Shown here piece after piece: positions 1 to 6,810 of a stretch of 14,090 bases of DNA. The notes beneath the pieces were generated by a model that saw nothing but the letters and a program-made list of their open reading frames with translations, had not been told where the DNA came from and did no database searches. Made by a program: the position numbers and the translations under genes. Position 1 is the stretch's first letter. Each line of letters starts with the position of its first letter. Origin of the DNA: Eubacterium sp. (GTDB lineage Bacteria > Bacillota > Clostridia > Lachnospirales > CAG-274); the NCBI GenBank assembly GCA_020859645.1, contig JAJBVU010000259.1, positions 1 through 14,090 on the forward strand. The letters run 5' to 3'.

Positions 1-34
1 CAATTATTTGTACGGGTACAATGTATTTTATTTA

Positions 35-2386
35 TTATTCCTCTTCATTTAATTTATCGTAAAATGATTTTAGCTTTTCCTTAACCTTTTTATGAACCTC
101 TTCCGCCGGGTGTCCTGTCAAAAGAGATATTCCCTCGTCAATAGTCTCTATTGCATAAATCTTAAAGCTGCCGTTTTTGACCGCTTCCAAAACCTCGTCG
201 GTTAAAACAAGCTCTTTAACATTCTGTTTGGGAATAATTACCCCCTGTGTGCCTGTTAAGCCCTTAATTTTACAAATTTCATAGAAGCCCTCTGTTTTTT
301 CAGTAACTCCCCCAATGGGCTGAATTTTGCCGAACTGGTTTACACTGCCCGTTACAGCAAAACTCTGTTTTATAGGCAAGCCCGAAAGGCTTGAAAGTAT
401 GGCGTAAATTTCGGTAGAAGAAGCTGAGTCTCCGTCAACGCCGCCGTAATTCTGTTCAAAGCAGAGACGGCATGAAAAGCTCAAAGGGAAGTCCTGAGCG
501 TAGGTATGCCCTAAGTAGCCCGTCAAAACCTGAACGCCCTTAGTGTGAATTTCGCCGGACATCTCGCTTTCCTTTTCTATATTAACTATTCCGGCTTTGC
601 CCATATAGGTTGATGCCGTAATTCTCGAAGGTCTGCCAAAAGATGCGCCGTAGGCTTCCATAACCGAAAGTGCGTTAATCTGCCCTACCTGCTCCCCTTC
701 TGTGTCAATAAGCATATCCCCCTCGGCATACATTTCCGTCAGCTTATCCTCATAAATTGAAATTCGCTTTCTTGCTCTTTCAATTGCCGCCTTAATGTGA
801 GTGCCTTCGATGTTAGGTGAGCCTTCCTGTTCGGCTATGCTGTCAGCTTCCGTTAAAACCTCATTAAGCTTTGAGAAAATCGCCGACAGCCTGTCACGTC
901 TGCCGCTTAAGCGCTTCGAAAACTTAACGGCTTCGTTGGCGGCGGAAAGGCTCAGGGGCTTGGTTTCATTTACCTCCGCAAAAGTCTTAAGATAGCCCAT
1001 AAGCTCGGAAAGATTGGACTTTTCCGCAGGCATTTCATAGTCGAAAAACGCCGTAACCTTAAAAAGCTTTTCTGCGTCCTCGTCGGCCTCTTTCAAAAGG
1101 TCATAATAATATGAGGAGCAGACTATAATAATTTTTCCCGTAAACTTCACAGGCTCAGGCTTAAGGGTTGTTATTGAAATGCCGGAAAACTGATAGTCCT
1201 TAATAGGCTCAATGTTTATTTCACCTGTTTTCAAAACACGCTTTATTGTTTCCCATGCGTAGGGCGTCTGTAAAATGTCGGTAAGCTGAAGAATTAAATA
1301 GCCTCCGTTGGCTTTATGAAAAAGCCCCGGCATAATCTTCATAAAGTCTGTGGTGTAGTTGCCGTATTCATTGTCGAACTCAACCTCTCCCACAAGCCCC
1401 AAATAACTGGGGTTATAGCTGACGATAACCGGCGCCCCTTCAAGCCCGCTGTTGTCCACAAGAAGATTTACTCCGTATTTCTGCAAAGCCTCGTCCGGGT
1501 TCTTTTTAGGGGCAAAGGGCAGAATAGCCGACATAAAGTCCTCTCCCTCATCGCCGTCGTTATCCGAAAAAAGTTCTAAATTCGAAAGAATGTCCTCTTT
1601 AAGGCTTATTAGATATTCGGCAACCTTAGGGCAGTGTGCGTATTTTTCCTGCAAAGGCGAAAAAAGTCTGCCTACGGTAAAAAGCCCTACGTTATAATCT
1701 ATATCAACAATTTCCTTTTTTATTTCCGACTCGGTCAGCTTAACCTCTTTTATAAATTCGTCCGCCGATTCCGTTACAAGGTCAGACCGTCTGCTGAAAT
1801 CGTCTCTGACCTCCTTGCTTAAGGCGTCATATTCATCGTCCGAAATAGCCTTTCCGTCGATTATGGGTGTAAAGGTTAAGCCGCCGGCGGAATTTTTCAC
1901 CGAAAAGCCCTCTTCTCTCGCCTTGTCGCTTATCTGCTTAACGGCTTCATCACGCTTCGTCTGAATTTGCTTAAGCAAAAGCTCCTTTTCGCTTTCATAC
2001 TGCTCCGTTGCGTAAGCCTTGGGCAGCTCCACAGTAAGGGTATGAACAAGCTCCCCTATTTCAGCTTTAAAAATACTTCCCTCTCCCGAATTAAATTCAA
2101 GCATAAGAGGATTTTTCGGGTTCTTAAAGTTATAAACACAGCATATATCCTTGGGAGCAGGCTCATTTGCGGCAGCTTCTTCAGCCAGCATTTTGGCAAA
2201 GGCGGTTCTTCCGCAGCCTGTTCTGCCCACTGTCATTATGTTATAGCCCTTTTTCTTAAGAGAAAGTCCGAATTTTATGGCTTCAACGGCTCTTTTTTGA
2301 CCTATTGCCGTAAAGCTTGTTTTCGGCGTAATATCGGAAAAGTCCGTTTCATAGAGAAGGTCTTCATATTTAAGTTCGGTTATCAT
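35..2386 (-). CDS. Lon-family protease, LonB/LonC-like, with degenerate ATPase motifs
   Basis: Predicted cytoplasmic Lon-type Ser/Lys protease of about 783 residues. The C-terminal third carries the protease domain: GDSASS with catalytic Ser654, and GGVTEK with catalytic Lys697. The N-terminal part is an AAA-like module of the kind found in LonB/LonC-type proteins, with an inserted helical, charged segment (about 127-225). Its Walker A-like motif GRTGCGRT (54-61) has Arg60 in place of the usual Lys, and the Walker B position reads GGYLILQLTD without the DE pair. In the family, LonC-type members are reported to degrade unfolded protein without ATP, so ATP use here is uncertain. I chose the ATG at 2386 because GAGGTGA lies 5 nt upstream; the longer frame opens with a GTG at 2395 that has no room for a ribosome binding site. 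It is the last gene of the cluster, 15 nt after tsaB-rimI. The degraded substrates are unknown. Confidence 0.9.
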   Translation of the reverse strand: MITELKYEDLLYETDFSDITPKTSFTAIGQKRAVEAIKFGLSLKKKGYNIMTVGRTGCGRTAFAKMLAEEAAANEPAPKDICCVYNFKNPKNPLMLEFNSGEGSIFKAEIGELVHTLTVELPKAYATEQYESEKELLLKQIQTKRDEAVKQISDKAREEGFSVKNSAGGLTFTPIIDGKAISDDEYDALSKEVRDDFSRRSDLVTESADEFIKEVKLTESEIKKEIVDIDYNVGLFTVGRLFSPLQEKYAHCPKVAEYLISLKEDILSNLELFSDNDGDEGEDFMSAILPFAPKKNPDEALQKYGVNLLVDNSGLEGAPVIVSYNPSYLGLVGEVEFDNEYGNYTTDFMKIMPGLFHKANGGYLILQLTDILQTPYAWETIKRVLKTGEINIEPIKDYQFSGISITTLKPEPVKFTGKIIIVCSSYYYDLLKEADEDAEKLFKVTAFFDYEMPAEKSNLSELMGYLKTFAEVNETKPLSLSAANEAVKFSKRLSGRRDRLSAIFSKLNEVLTEADSIAEQEGSPNIEGTHIKAAIERARKRISIYEDKLTEMYAEGDMLIDTEGEQVGQINALSVMEAYGASFGRPSRITASTYMGKAGIVNIEKESEMSGEIHTKGVQVLTGYLGHTYAQDFPLSFSCRLCFEQNYGGVDGDSASSTEIYAILSSLSGLPIKQSFAVTGSVNQFGKIQPIGGVTEKTEGFYEICKIKGLTGTQGVIIPKQNVKELVLTDEVLEAVKNGSFKIYAIETIDEGISLLTGHPAEEVHKKVKEKLKSFYDKLNEEE

Positions 2387-2401
2387 AGACTTCACCTCGA
2401 T

Positions 2402-3529
2402 TTATAAATTTTTCCACATAATAAGGGCGCTTTCCCTGTTGTCGCTGTAATATTCGGGTCTGATGCCCTCTGCCTTAAAGCCGAAGCTTTCATAAAGGTG
2501 TATGGCAGTTTTGTTTGATACTCTGACTTCAAGGGTCATTCCTATCATATGCTTTTGCTTCGCCAATTGTATCAGCTCCTCCATAAGCCTTTTCCCTGCG
2601 CCTTTGCCCTGCTCCTCGGGAACAACCGCTACGTTTGTTATATGTCCCTCGTTTACAACGTGCCACATTCCGGCGTAGCCTATGGGCTTTCCCTTTTTTT
2701 CGCAGATTATGTAGTAGGTCAGACCGTTTTTGAAATCGTCCTCTATCATTTTTCTGCTCCATGGAATCGAAAAGCACCTTTTTTCTATATCTGCTATTAT
2801 GTCAATATCCGCCTTTGTCATTAATCTGAATGAAAGGGCGTTTTCTCTCTCTTCCAATTCTCTTTCCGCCTGTGACTTTCTGAGGTATATAAGCTCTGCG
2901 TCCTCAGGCTCAATAGCTTTGTTCTCCTTTACGGCTTTAACTGCCAAAGTGCCTATACAGGCGGCTCTCTGAAGCCTTTTTGTGTTGTCCCCAATTTCAA
3001 AGCCTGCTTTCAAAATTTCATTTTCAAAGGGAACTGTTCCGTCACCTAAAAATACAGCAGGCTTGCCCTGAGCCTTAACCTTATCTATAACCGCTTCGAT
3101 ACTGTCTGCATCGTAGGCTGTTTTAGGCTTAAGGCTTCCCTTTTCCTTTTCGTAAATGCAGTAATAGACCTGACCTCTCCTTGCGTCCATAACCGGAACA
3201 ACAAGCTTGCCGCTTTCAGCGGCGTTTTCCGCAATAACATCTAAAGTGGGTACAGCTATGAGCTTTTTGCCCAAGGCAAGACACAGCCCCTTCGCCGCCG
3301 CCATACCTATTCTTAAGCCCGTAAAGGAGCCGGGACCGCAGCTTACCGCAACATAGTCAATATCCTTTTTGTCTACATCAAGGGTTTTAAAAAGCTGTTC
3401 AGCCAAAGGCATAAGCGTTTGAGAATGTGTCATTTTATGGTTTATAAAAAATTCGCCTAAAACCTTTTCTTCCGTCACAATTGCGGCGCTTGCGGCAATT
3501 CCGCTTGAGTCCAATGCCAAAATGTTCAT
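2402..3529 (-). CDS. tsaB-rimI: TsaB-RimI fusion: t6A synthesis protein and ribosomal S18 N-acetyltransferase
   Basis: A single 375-residue frame joins two proteins that are usually separate. Residues 1-221 are TsaB, the ASKHA-fold partner of TsaD and TsaE in making N6-threonylcarbamoyladenosine at A37 of ANN-decoding tRNAs: it opens with MNILALDSSG and contains SCGPGSFTGLRIG (63-75) and VMDARRGQVYY (113-123). After a charged linker (about 222-231), residues 232-375 form a GNAT domain of the RimI type, which acetylates the N-terminal Ala of ribosomal protein S18. It has the acetyl-CoA loop QGKGAG (307-312), the base-like Glu334 in LEVR and Tyr346 in LYESFGF, 12 residues apart as in RimI. The start ATG overlaps the tsaE stop as ATGA and follows a GGTGAGG site. 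Both halves look intact. TsaD is not in the window. S18 as the substrate is inferred from the family; other GNAT targets are possible. Confidence 0.93.
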   Translation of the reverse strand: MNILALDSSGIAASAAIVTEEKVLGEFFINHKMTHSQTLMPLAEQLFKTLDVDKKDIDYVAVSCGPGSFTGLRIGMAAAKGLCLALGKKLIAVPTLDVIAENAAESGKLVVPVMDARRGQVYYCIYEKEKGSLKPKTAYDADSIEAVIDKVKAQGKPAVFLGDGTVPFENEILKAGFEIGDNTKRLQRAACIGTLAVKAVKENKAIEPEDAELIYLRKSQAERELEERENALSFRLMTKADIDIIADIEKRCFSIPWSRKMIEDDFKNGLTYYIICEKKGKPIGYAGMWHVVNEGHITNVAVVPEEQGKGAGKRLMEELIQLAKQKHMIGMTLEVRVSNKTAIHLYESFGFKAEGIRPEYYSDNRESALIMWKNL

Positions 3530-3951
3530 AACCTCACCTCAATTTTTCTGTAATTTTCCCCTTTTTCCAAGTCCTTTTCTATATTTATCCAAACTGCACT
3601 TTCGGGAATAGCTTCCTTCACAAGCTCCGCCCACTCTATAAGACAGACCCCTTCGCCGTAAAAATATTCGTCAGCCCCTATGCCGTAAAGCTCCTCCTCG
3701 TCCTCAAGGCGGTAAACGTCAAAGTGATACAGCTTAAGTCTGCCTGAATATTCGTTTATTATGGTGAATGTGGGGCTTGTTATATGCTCCGTTATTTCAA
3801 GACCTTTGGCAAAGCCCTTTGCAAAGGCTGTTTTGCCTGTTCCCAAGTCTCCGCTTAAGCAGAAAATGTCTCCGGCTTTTGCTGATTTGGCTAATCTTTC
3901 CCCTAATTTTTCCGTTTCTTCCGGGCTTTTTGTTATATAGGTATTATTCAT
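3526..3951 (-). CDS. tsaE: tRNA threonylcarbamoyladenosine biosynthesis ATPase TsaE
   Basis: Small P-loop ATPase of 141 residues, a normal length for TsaE. It works with TsaB and TsaD in the last step of t6A37 formation on tRNA. The Walker A motif GDLGTGKT is at residues 34-41. It is followed by the family signatures TSPTFTIINEY (about 58-68), HFDVYRL and CLIEWAE. The start ATG overlaps the stop of the upstream SGNH gene by four bases (ATGA), and its own stop overlaps the tsaB-rimI start the same way, so translation is likely coupled through all three genes. The pairing with tsaB-rimI is the classic t6A cluster; the gene in front of it is unrelated in function. Nothing in the frame looks damaged. 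Confidence 0.95.
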   Translation of the reverse strand: MNNTYITKSPEETEKLGERLAKSAKAGDIFCLSGDLGTGKTAFAKGFAKGLEITEHITSPTFTIINEYSGRLKLYHFDVYRLEDEEELYGIGADEYFYGEGVCLIEWAELVKEAIPESAVWINIEKDLEKGENYRKIEVRL

Positions 3952-5003
3952 TTAAGCTCAATTCCTTTTTCTTTCATTAGATTTATGAAGTGGTTGCAAA
4001 TAATTTCCGCTCCGCTGTAGTTTAGGTGGGCGTCATCTCTGAAGTTTTCATCTGTTACTAAATTTTCTTCACTGTTTATAATATTATAGTCAAAATAAGG
4101 CACGTCAAGCTCCTGTGCGACTAAAGCTATTTTACTATGAATTATATCATATTTTTCAATATAGTCAAGTGAAACAGGGGCAACAGGGGCAGTTACAAAT
4201 ATAAGGTTTGCTCCCTCTTCCCGGCAAAGCTCGGCAATCTTTTTAAGGTATTTCATCTGAACGTCCGAAAAAGAGAAGTCTCTGCCGTTAAGCCCTCTAA
4301 ACTGGTTTGTTTTGTCATATTCACCGGGCAGCATATTATAGGTACAGTAGATAAAGCCCTTTGTTCCGTATTCCTCAACTCCCTCGGTGTGCTTTTCATC
4401 TTCGGGCTTGGGTATGTCGAAAAGGTTTCTGAACCTTTCCTCATATTCGTCTGATTTATAAGCAAAGTAGTCAGACTGATATTTCAAAGCGTCTACGGAA
4501 TATTTTATTTTTTCAGACAGCGGAAAACCCTTTTCAATATATTCCGATTTCAGGGCAGTGTCGTCCATAACCTGAAAAAGCTGCGTCACCTGATTAATCT
4601 GAAAGTCTGTGTTCAAGACGCCCCAATAGACCTCCATTACAATAGTTTTGGGGCTTTGGTGCTTAAAAATATCCTTAAGCTCATAATAGGTTGAAGCCGG
4701 AAGCTGAAGAGGCATACCCATGTTAAAGCTGTTTGTGCCTAATTCACTGTCGAAAATCTCAGGGTCAAAAGTACAGTAGGCATGAGACGAGCCTACGAAA
4801 ATAAGGTCATAAGCTTCATCCTCCTTATAAAAATCTTCAAACCTTTGAGCATTGTGGTTGTTTATTTGATTTTCCTTTGAAGCCTGCTTATAGGTTTCAC
4901 CAAGCCACATAACCGCCGGAATAAGAAGTCCGCAGAAAAGCAGGGCTTTTATAAGCAAAACCCCGTAATATTTAAAATTGGAAATATATAAATTCCGCTC
5001 CAC
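3948..5003 (-). CDS. Membrane-anchored SGNH/DltD-like protein, partner of the MBOAT acyltransferase
   Basis: About 351 residues with one N-terminal membrane segment (about 13-35) and an extracytoplasmic domain. The domain has the block-I motif LIFVGSSHAY, with Ser73 as the likely nucleophile, and near the C terminus DDAHLNYSGA, giving a DxxH pair at Asp323 and His326. This is the arrangement of SGNH-fold acyltransferases such as DltD, AlgJ/AlgX and PatB, which move an acyl group delivered by an MBOAT protein onto a wall polymer or exopolysaccharide. The 32-bp overlap with the MBOAT gene supports that partnership. The acceptor polymer cannot be read from the sequence. A longer frame begins with TTG at 5009, but the AGGAG site is only 3 nt from it and 9 nt from the GTG at 5003, so I prefer the GTG. 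The stop overlaps the tsaE start. Confidence 0.82.
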   Translation of the reverse strand: MERNLYISNFKYYGVLLIKALLFCGLLIPAVMWLGETYKQASKENQINNHNAQRFEDFYKEDEAYDLIFVGSSHAYCTFDPEIFDSELGTNSFNMGMPLQLPASTYYELKDIFKHQSPKTIVMEVYWGVLNTDFQINQVTQLFQVMDDTALKSEYIEKGFPLSEKIKYSVDALKYQSDYFAYKSDEYEERFRNLFDIPKPEDEKHTEGVEEYGTKGFIYCTYNMLPGEYDKTNQFRGLNGRDFSFSDVQMKYLKKIAELCREEGANLIFVTAPVAPVSLDYIEKYDIIHSKIALVAQELDVPYFDYNIINSEENLVTDENFRDDAHLNYSGAEIICNHFINLMKEKGIELK

Positions 5004-6423
5004 TGTCAAACACTCCTGTTGAAATTATTATGAAAACAAGGCAGAAATAAAAGCCGAACCGAATTGGGAAAGGCGTTTTTTCCATAACACTTGTTATATT
5101 GCCTTTAAAGCTTATTAATTCCATAAAAAACAGAATTAAAACCGAGCCGAGACTTAAAACAAGGGGGTAAAGCCCAAGCCCCCAGCTTGTAACCGAAGCA
5201 TAAATATACTCAGGGTTTATAATCTGCGACAGATTTTCTCCCAAGTGGGCTGTAATGTAAAAAGCATCGGTCAAGGTGTCGGCTCTGAAGAAAATCCATG
5301 CGTAAACCACCAAAGCGAATGTTATAACGCCGCTGATAATATCCGTAAAGAAGCTTTTGGGGCAAAGCTTACCTATTGTTTCGCTTTTAATTCTGCCGAT
5401 TATCTGAAAAGCTCCGTGCAGAGCACCCCAAAACACAAATGTCAGATTTGCCCCGTGCCACAAGCCGCTTAAAATAAAGGTTACCATTATGTTAAACGCC
5501 CATCTGGGTTTTGAAACCCGGCTTCCCCCTAAGGGAATATAAACATAGTCCTTAAACCACGTTGAAAGAGAAATGTGCCACCTGCGCCAAAACTCCTTTA
5601 TGGATCGTGAAAAATAGGGTCTGTCAAAGTTTGTCATAAGGCTTATGCCCATAGTTTTGGCTGTGCCTATGGCTATATCCGAATAGCCCGAAAAGTCGCA
5701 GAAAATCTGTATGGTAAAAAGCAAAGCCCCTACTATAAATGAAAAGCCGTCAAAGTCCTTAGGATTTGCAAAAATCGTATCCACAGCCACGGCGAGCCTG
5801 TCCGCAATAACCACCTTTTTAAAATAGCCTATTATCATAAGCTTAACACCCATAACAATATTTTCAGCCCGTAACGGGTGCTTTGCGGAAAGCTGCGACA
5901 AAAGGTTTTTAGCTCTTTCAATAGGCCCTGCCACAAGCTGAGGGAAGAAGGTTATAAAAAGAGTAAACTCAAAGGGATTTCTGACAGCCTTTATGTCTCC
6001 CCTGTAAACGTCTGTGGTGTAAGCCGCAGCCTGAAATGTATAAAAGCTGATGCCCATGGGCAAAATTATATTCGGCTCAAAGGGCATAAGGCTTAAGCCG
6101 ATAAGACCCAAAGCCCCGAAAATAAGACGGCTTAAAAAAGCCAGATATTTAAAAACCGCCAGCAAGCCGAAGTTTATAATAAGGCTTAAAACATAAAGCC
6201 TTTTTTTGACCTTCCCGTCTTTGTGCCTTTCTATCATAAGCGACAAGCCGAAATTTGAAAGAGCCGAAAACAAAATTAAGAGAATAAGGGCAGGCTCCCA
6301 AGCCATATAAAATATAAGGCTTGCAATAAGAAGCATAAAACGGCTCAGCTTATAGGGCAAGGCGTAGTAAAGAATAAGCACAATTATAAAAAATACTATA
6401 TAGTTTGCGGAATTGAACAGCAT
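4972..6423 (-). CDS. MBOAT-family O-acyltransferase (AlgI/DltB/PatA-like)
   Basis: Integral membrane protein of 483 residues with many hydrophobic segments. It carries the signatures of membrane-bound O-acyltransferases: LPMGISFYTFQ (121-131), FFPQLVAGPIER (159-170), CDFSGYSDIAIG (242-253), FWRRWHISLSTW with His283, and LSGLWHGAN with the likely catalytic His323. Such proteins take an acyl group, usually acetyl, across or within the cytoplasmic membrane and pass it to an SGNH partner, here the overlapping downstream gene. Relatives act in alginate acetylation (AlgI), teichoic acid D-alanylation (DltB) and peptidoglycan O-acetylation (PatA). With no dltA or dltC nearby, acetylation of a surface polysaccharide is more likely than D-alanylation. 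The ATG at 6423 follows GAGGAAA with a short AT-rich spacer. It is the first gene of the five-gene cluster. Confidence 0.93.
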   Translation of the reverse strand: MLFNSANYIVFFIIVLILYYALPYKLSRFMLLIASLIFYMAWEPALILLILFSALSNFGLSLMIERHKDGKVKKRLYVLSLIINFGLLAVFKYLAFLSRLIFGALGLIGLSLMPFEPNIILPMGISFYTFQAAAYTTDVYRGDIKAVRNPFEFTLFITFFPQLVAGPIERAKNLLSQLSAKHPLRAENIVMGVKLMIIGYFKKVVIADRLAVAVDTIFANPKDFDGFSFIVGALLFTIQIFCDFSGYSDIAIGTAKTMGISLMTNFDRPYFSRSIKEFWRRWHISLSTWFKDYVYIPLGGSRVSKPRWAFNIMVTFILSGLWHGANLTFVFWGALHGAFQIIGRIKSETIGKLCPKSFFTDIISGVITFALVVYAWIFFRADTLTDAFYITAHLGENLSQIINPEYIYASVTSWGLGLYPLVLSLGSVLILFFMELISFKGNITSVMEKTPFPIRFGFYFCLVFIIISTGVFDSGAEFIYFQF

Positions 6424-6434
6424 TGTTGTTTCCT

Positions 6435-6483
6435 CACGATTTATTTTAAGGAAGCGATAAATTAATTAATCGTGCTTCCTTAA
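6435..6483 (-). promoter_or_regulatory. Leader of the MBOAT cluster with two competing hairpins
   Basis: The predicted leader is about 65 nt. Arms at 6446-6455 and 6474-6483 form a perfect 10-bp inverted repeat (GCTTCCTTAA type). Arms at 6435-6445 and 6464-6474 can form another hairpin, with 10 of 11 positions paired, that ends directly against the ribosome binding site (GAGGAAA, 6429-6435). The two overlap and cannot form together. Neither is followed by a T-run, so these are not terminators. A role in translation or RNA stability is inference; no known riboswitch class is recognised. Confidence 0.45.
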
Positions 6484-6495
6484 GTTTCAGCTTCT

Positions 6496-6524
6496 ATTTT
6501 AAACCAAATAAGAAAATTTTACAA
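6496..6524 (-). promoter_or_regulatory. Predicted sigma-A promoter of the MBOAT-SGNH-tsaE-tsaB/rimI-lon cluster
   Basis: On the minus strand the -35 box TTGTAA (6519-6524) and the -10 box TAAAAT (6496-6501) are separated by 17 bp, giving a start near 6489. Each box matches the consensus at four or five of six positions, and the surroundings are AT-rich. No other good promoter was seen between the clustered genes. Confidence 0.6.
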
Positions 6525-6600
6525 CGGTTTTTAGAGATATTAAAATTTTTAATGAATAATCTATTAAGCTTGAAATATTGAAACTTTACATAATTTTTGT

Positions 6601-6629
6601 TTGCTAATTTTGTCTGTGTATGATATAAT
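6601..6629 (+). promoter_or_regulatory. Predicted extended -10 promoter of mgtE
   Basis: The -10 box TATAAT at 6624-6629 is a perfect consensus preceded by TGA, which makes an extended -10 element. The -35 box TTGCTA (6601-6606) lies 17 bp upstream and matches four of six positions. Transcription should begin near 6637, leaving a leader of about 175 nt before mgtE. Confidence 0.75.
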
Positions 6630-6636
6630 AAGTTTT

Positions 6637-6810
6637 GGTGTTTACACTCATTAATTATATTTTTACAAGGAAGTGATTTATTAAGTGGACGGTCGAAGTC
6701 GAAATACGAAAGCAGAATCTTAAGCAAAGGGTCAAAAGCTTCAAATGAGATTTTCGCCCCTCACTTATTCTGCTTTCGTAATCAAAAAAAGCGAAAGGAG
6801 AATATTGACA
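6637..6810 (+). promoter_or_regulatory. Structured mgtE leader, candidate RNA switch masking the ribosome binding site
   Basis: The segment 6767-6780 is a perfect 14-bp complement of 6705-6718. The same segment, taken as 6766-6778, also pairs with 6792-6804 at 12 of 13 positions, with one G-G mismatch. The second partner contains the mgtE ribosome binding site GAAAGGAG (6793-6800). The two pairings exclude each other: the first leaves the site free, the second buries it in a hairpin with a 13-nt A-rich loop. The 48 nt between the upstream arms contain a weaker GGGT/GCCC helix. A six-base match between 6671-6676 and 6761-6766 could add a pseudoknot. I looked for the M-box (ykoK) core motifs common in mgtE leaders and did not find them. 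Ligand and function are not known; Mg2+ is a guess from the gene controlled. Confidence 0.6.

Noticed and set aside
8..21. TTGTACGGGTACAA as the terminator of the left-hand cluster
   Set aside because: The stem is about 5 bp and no T-run follows within the window, so a real terminator probably lies beyond the edge.
1967..2407. 146-residue plus-strand open frame opposite the Lon gene
   Set aside because: It is antisense to a well-supported gene, without a ribosome binding site or recognisable domain. Such frames are common opposite this codon usage.
6637..6810. M-box (ykoK) Mg2+ riboswitch ahead of mgtE
   Set aside because: The expected conserved core (GTTAGGTGAGGCTCC-like 5' part and the following loops) is not visible. 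Only a short GGGTCAA resembles it, and there is no terminator.
6745..6810. Longer mgtE reading from the ATG at 6745
   Set aside because: It adds 22 residues unlike MgtE, has no ribosome binding site, and would run through the predicted RNA arms. The ATG at 6811 has GAAAGGAG.
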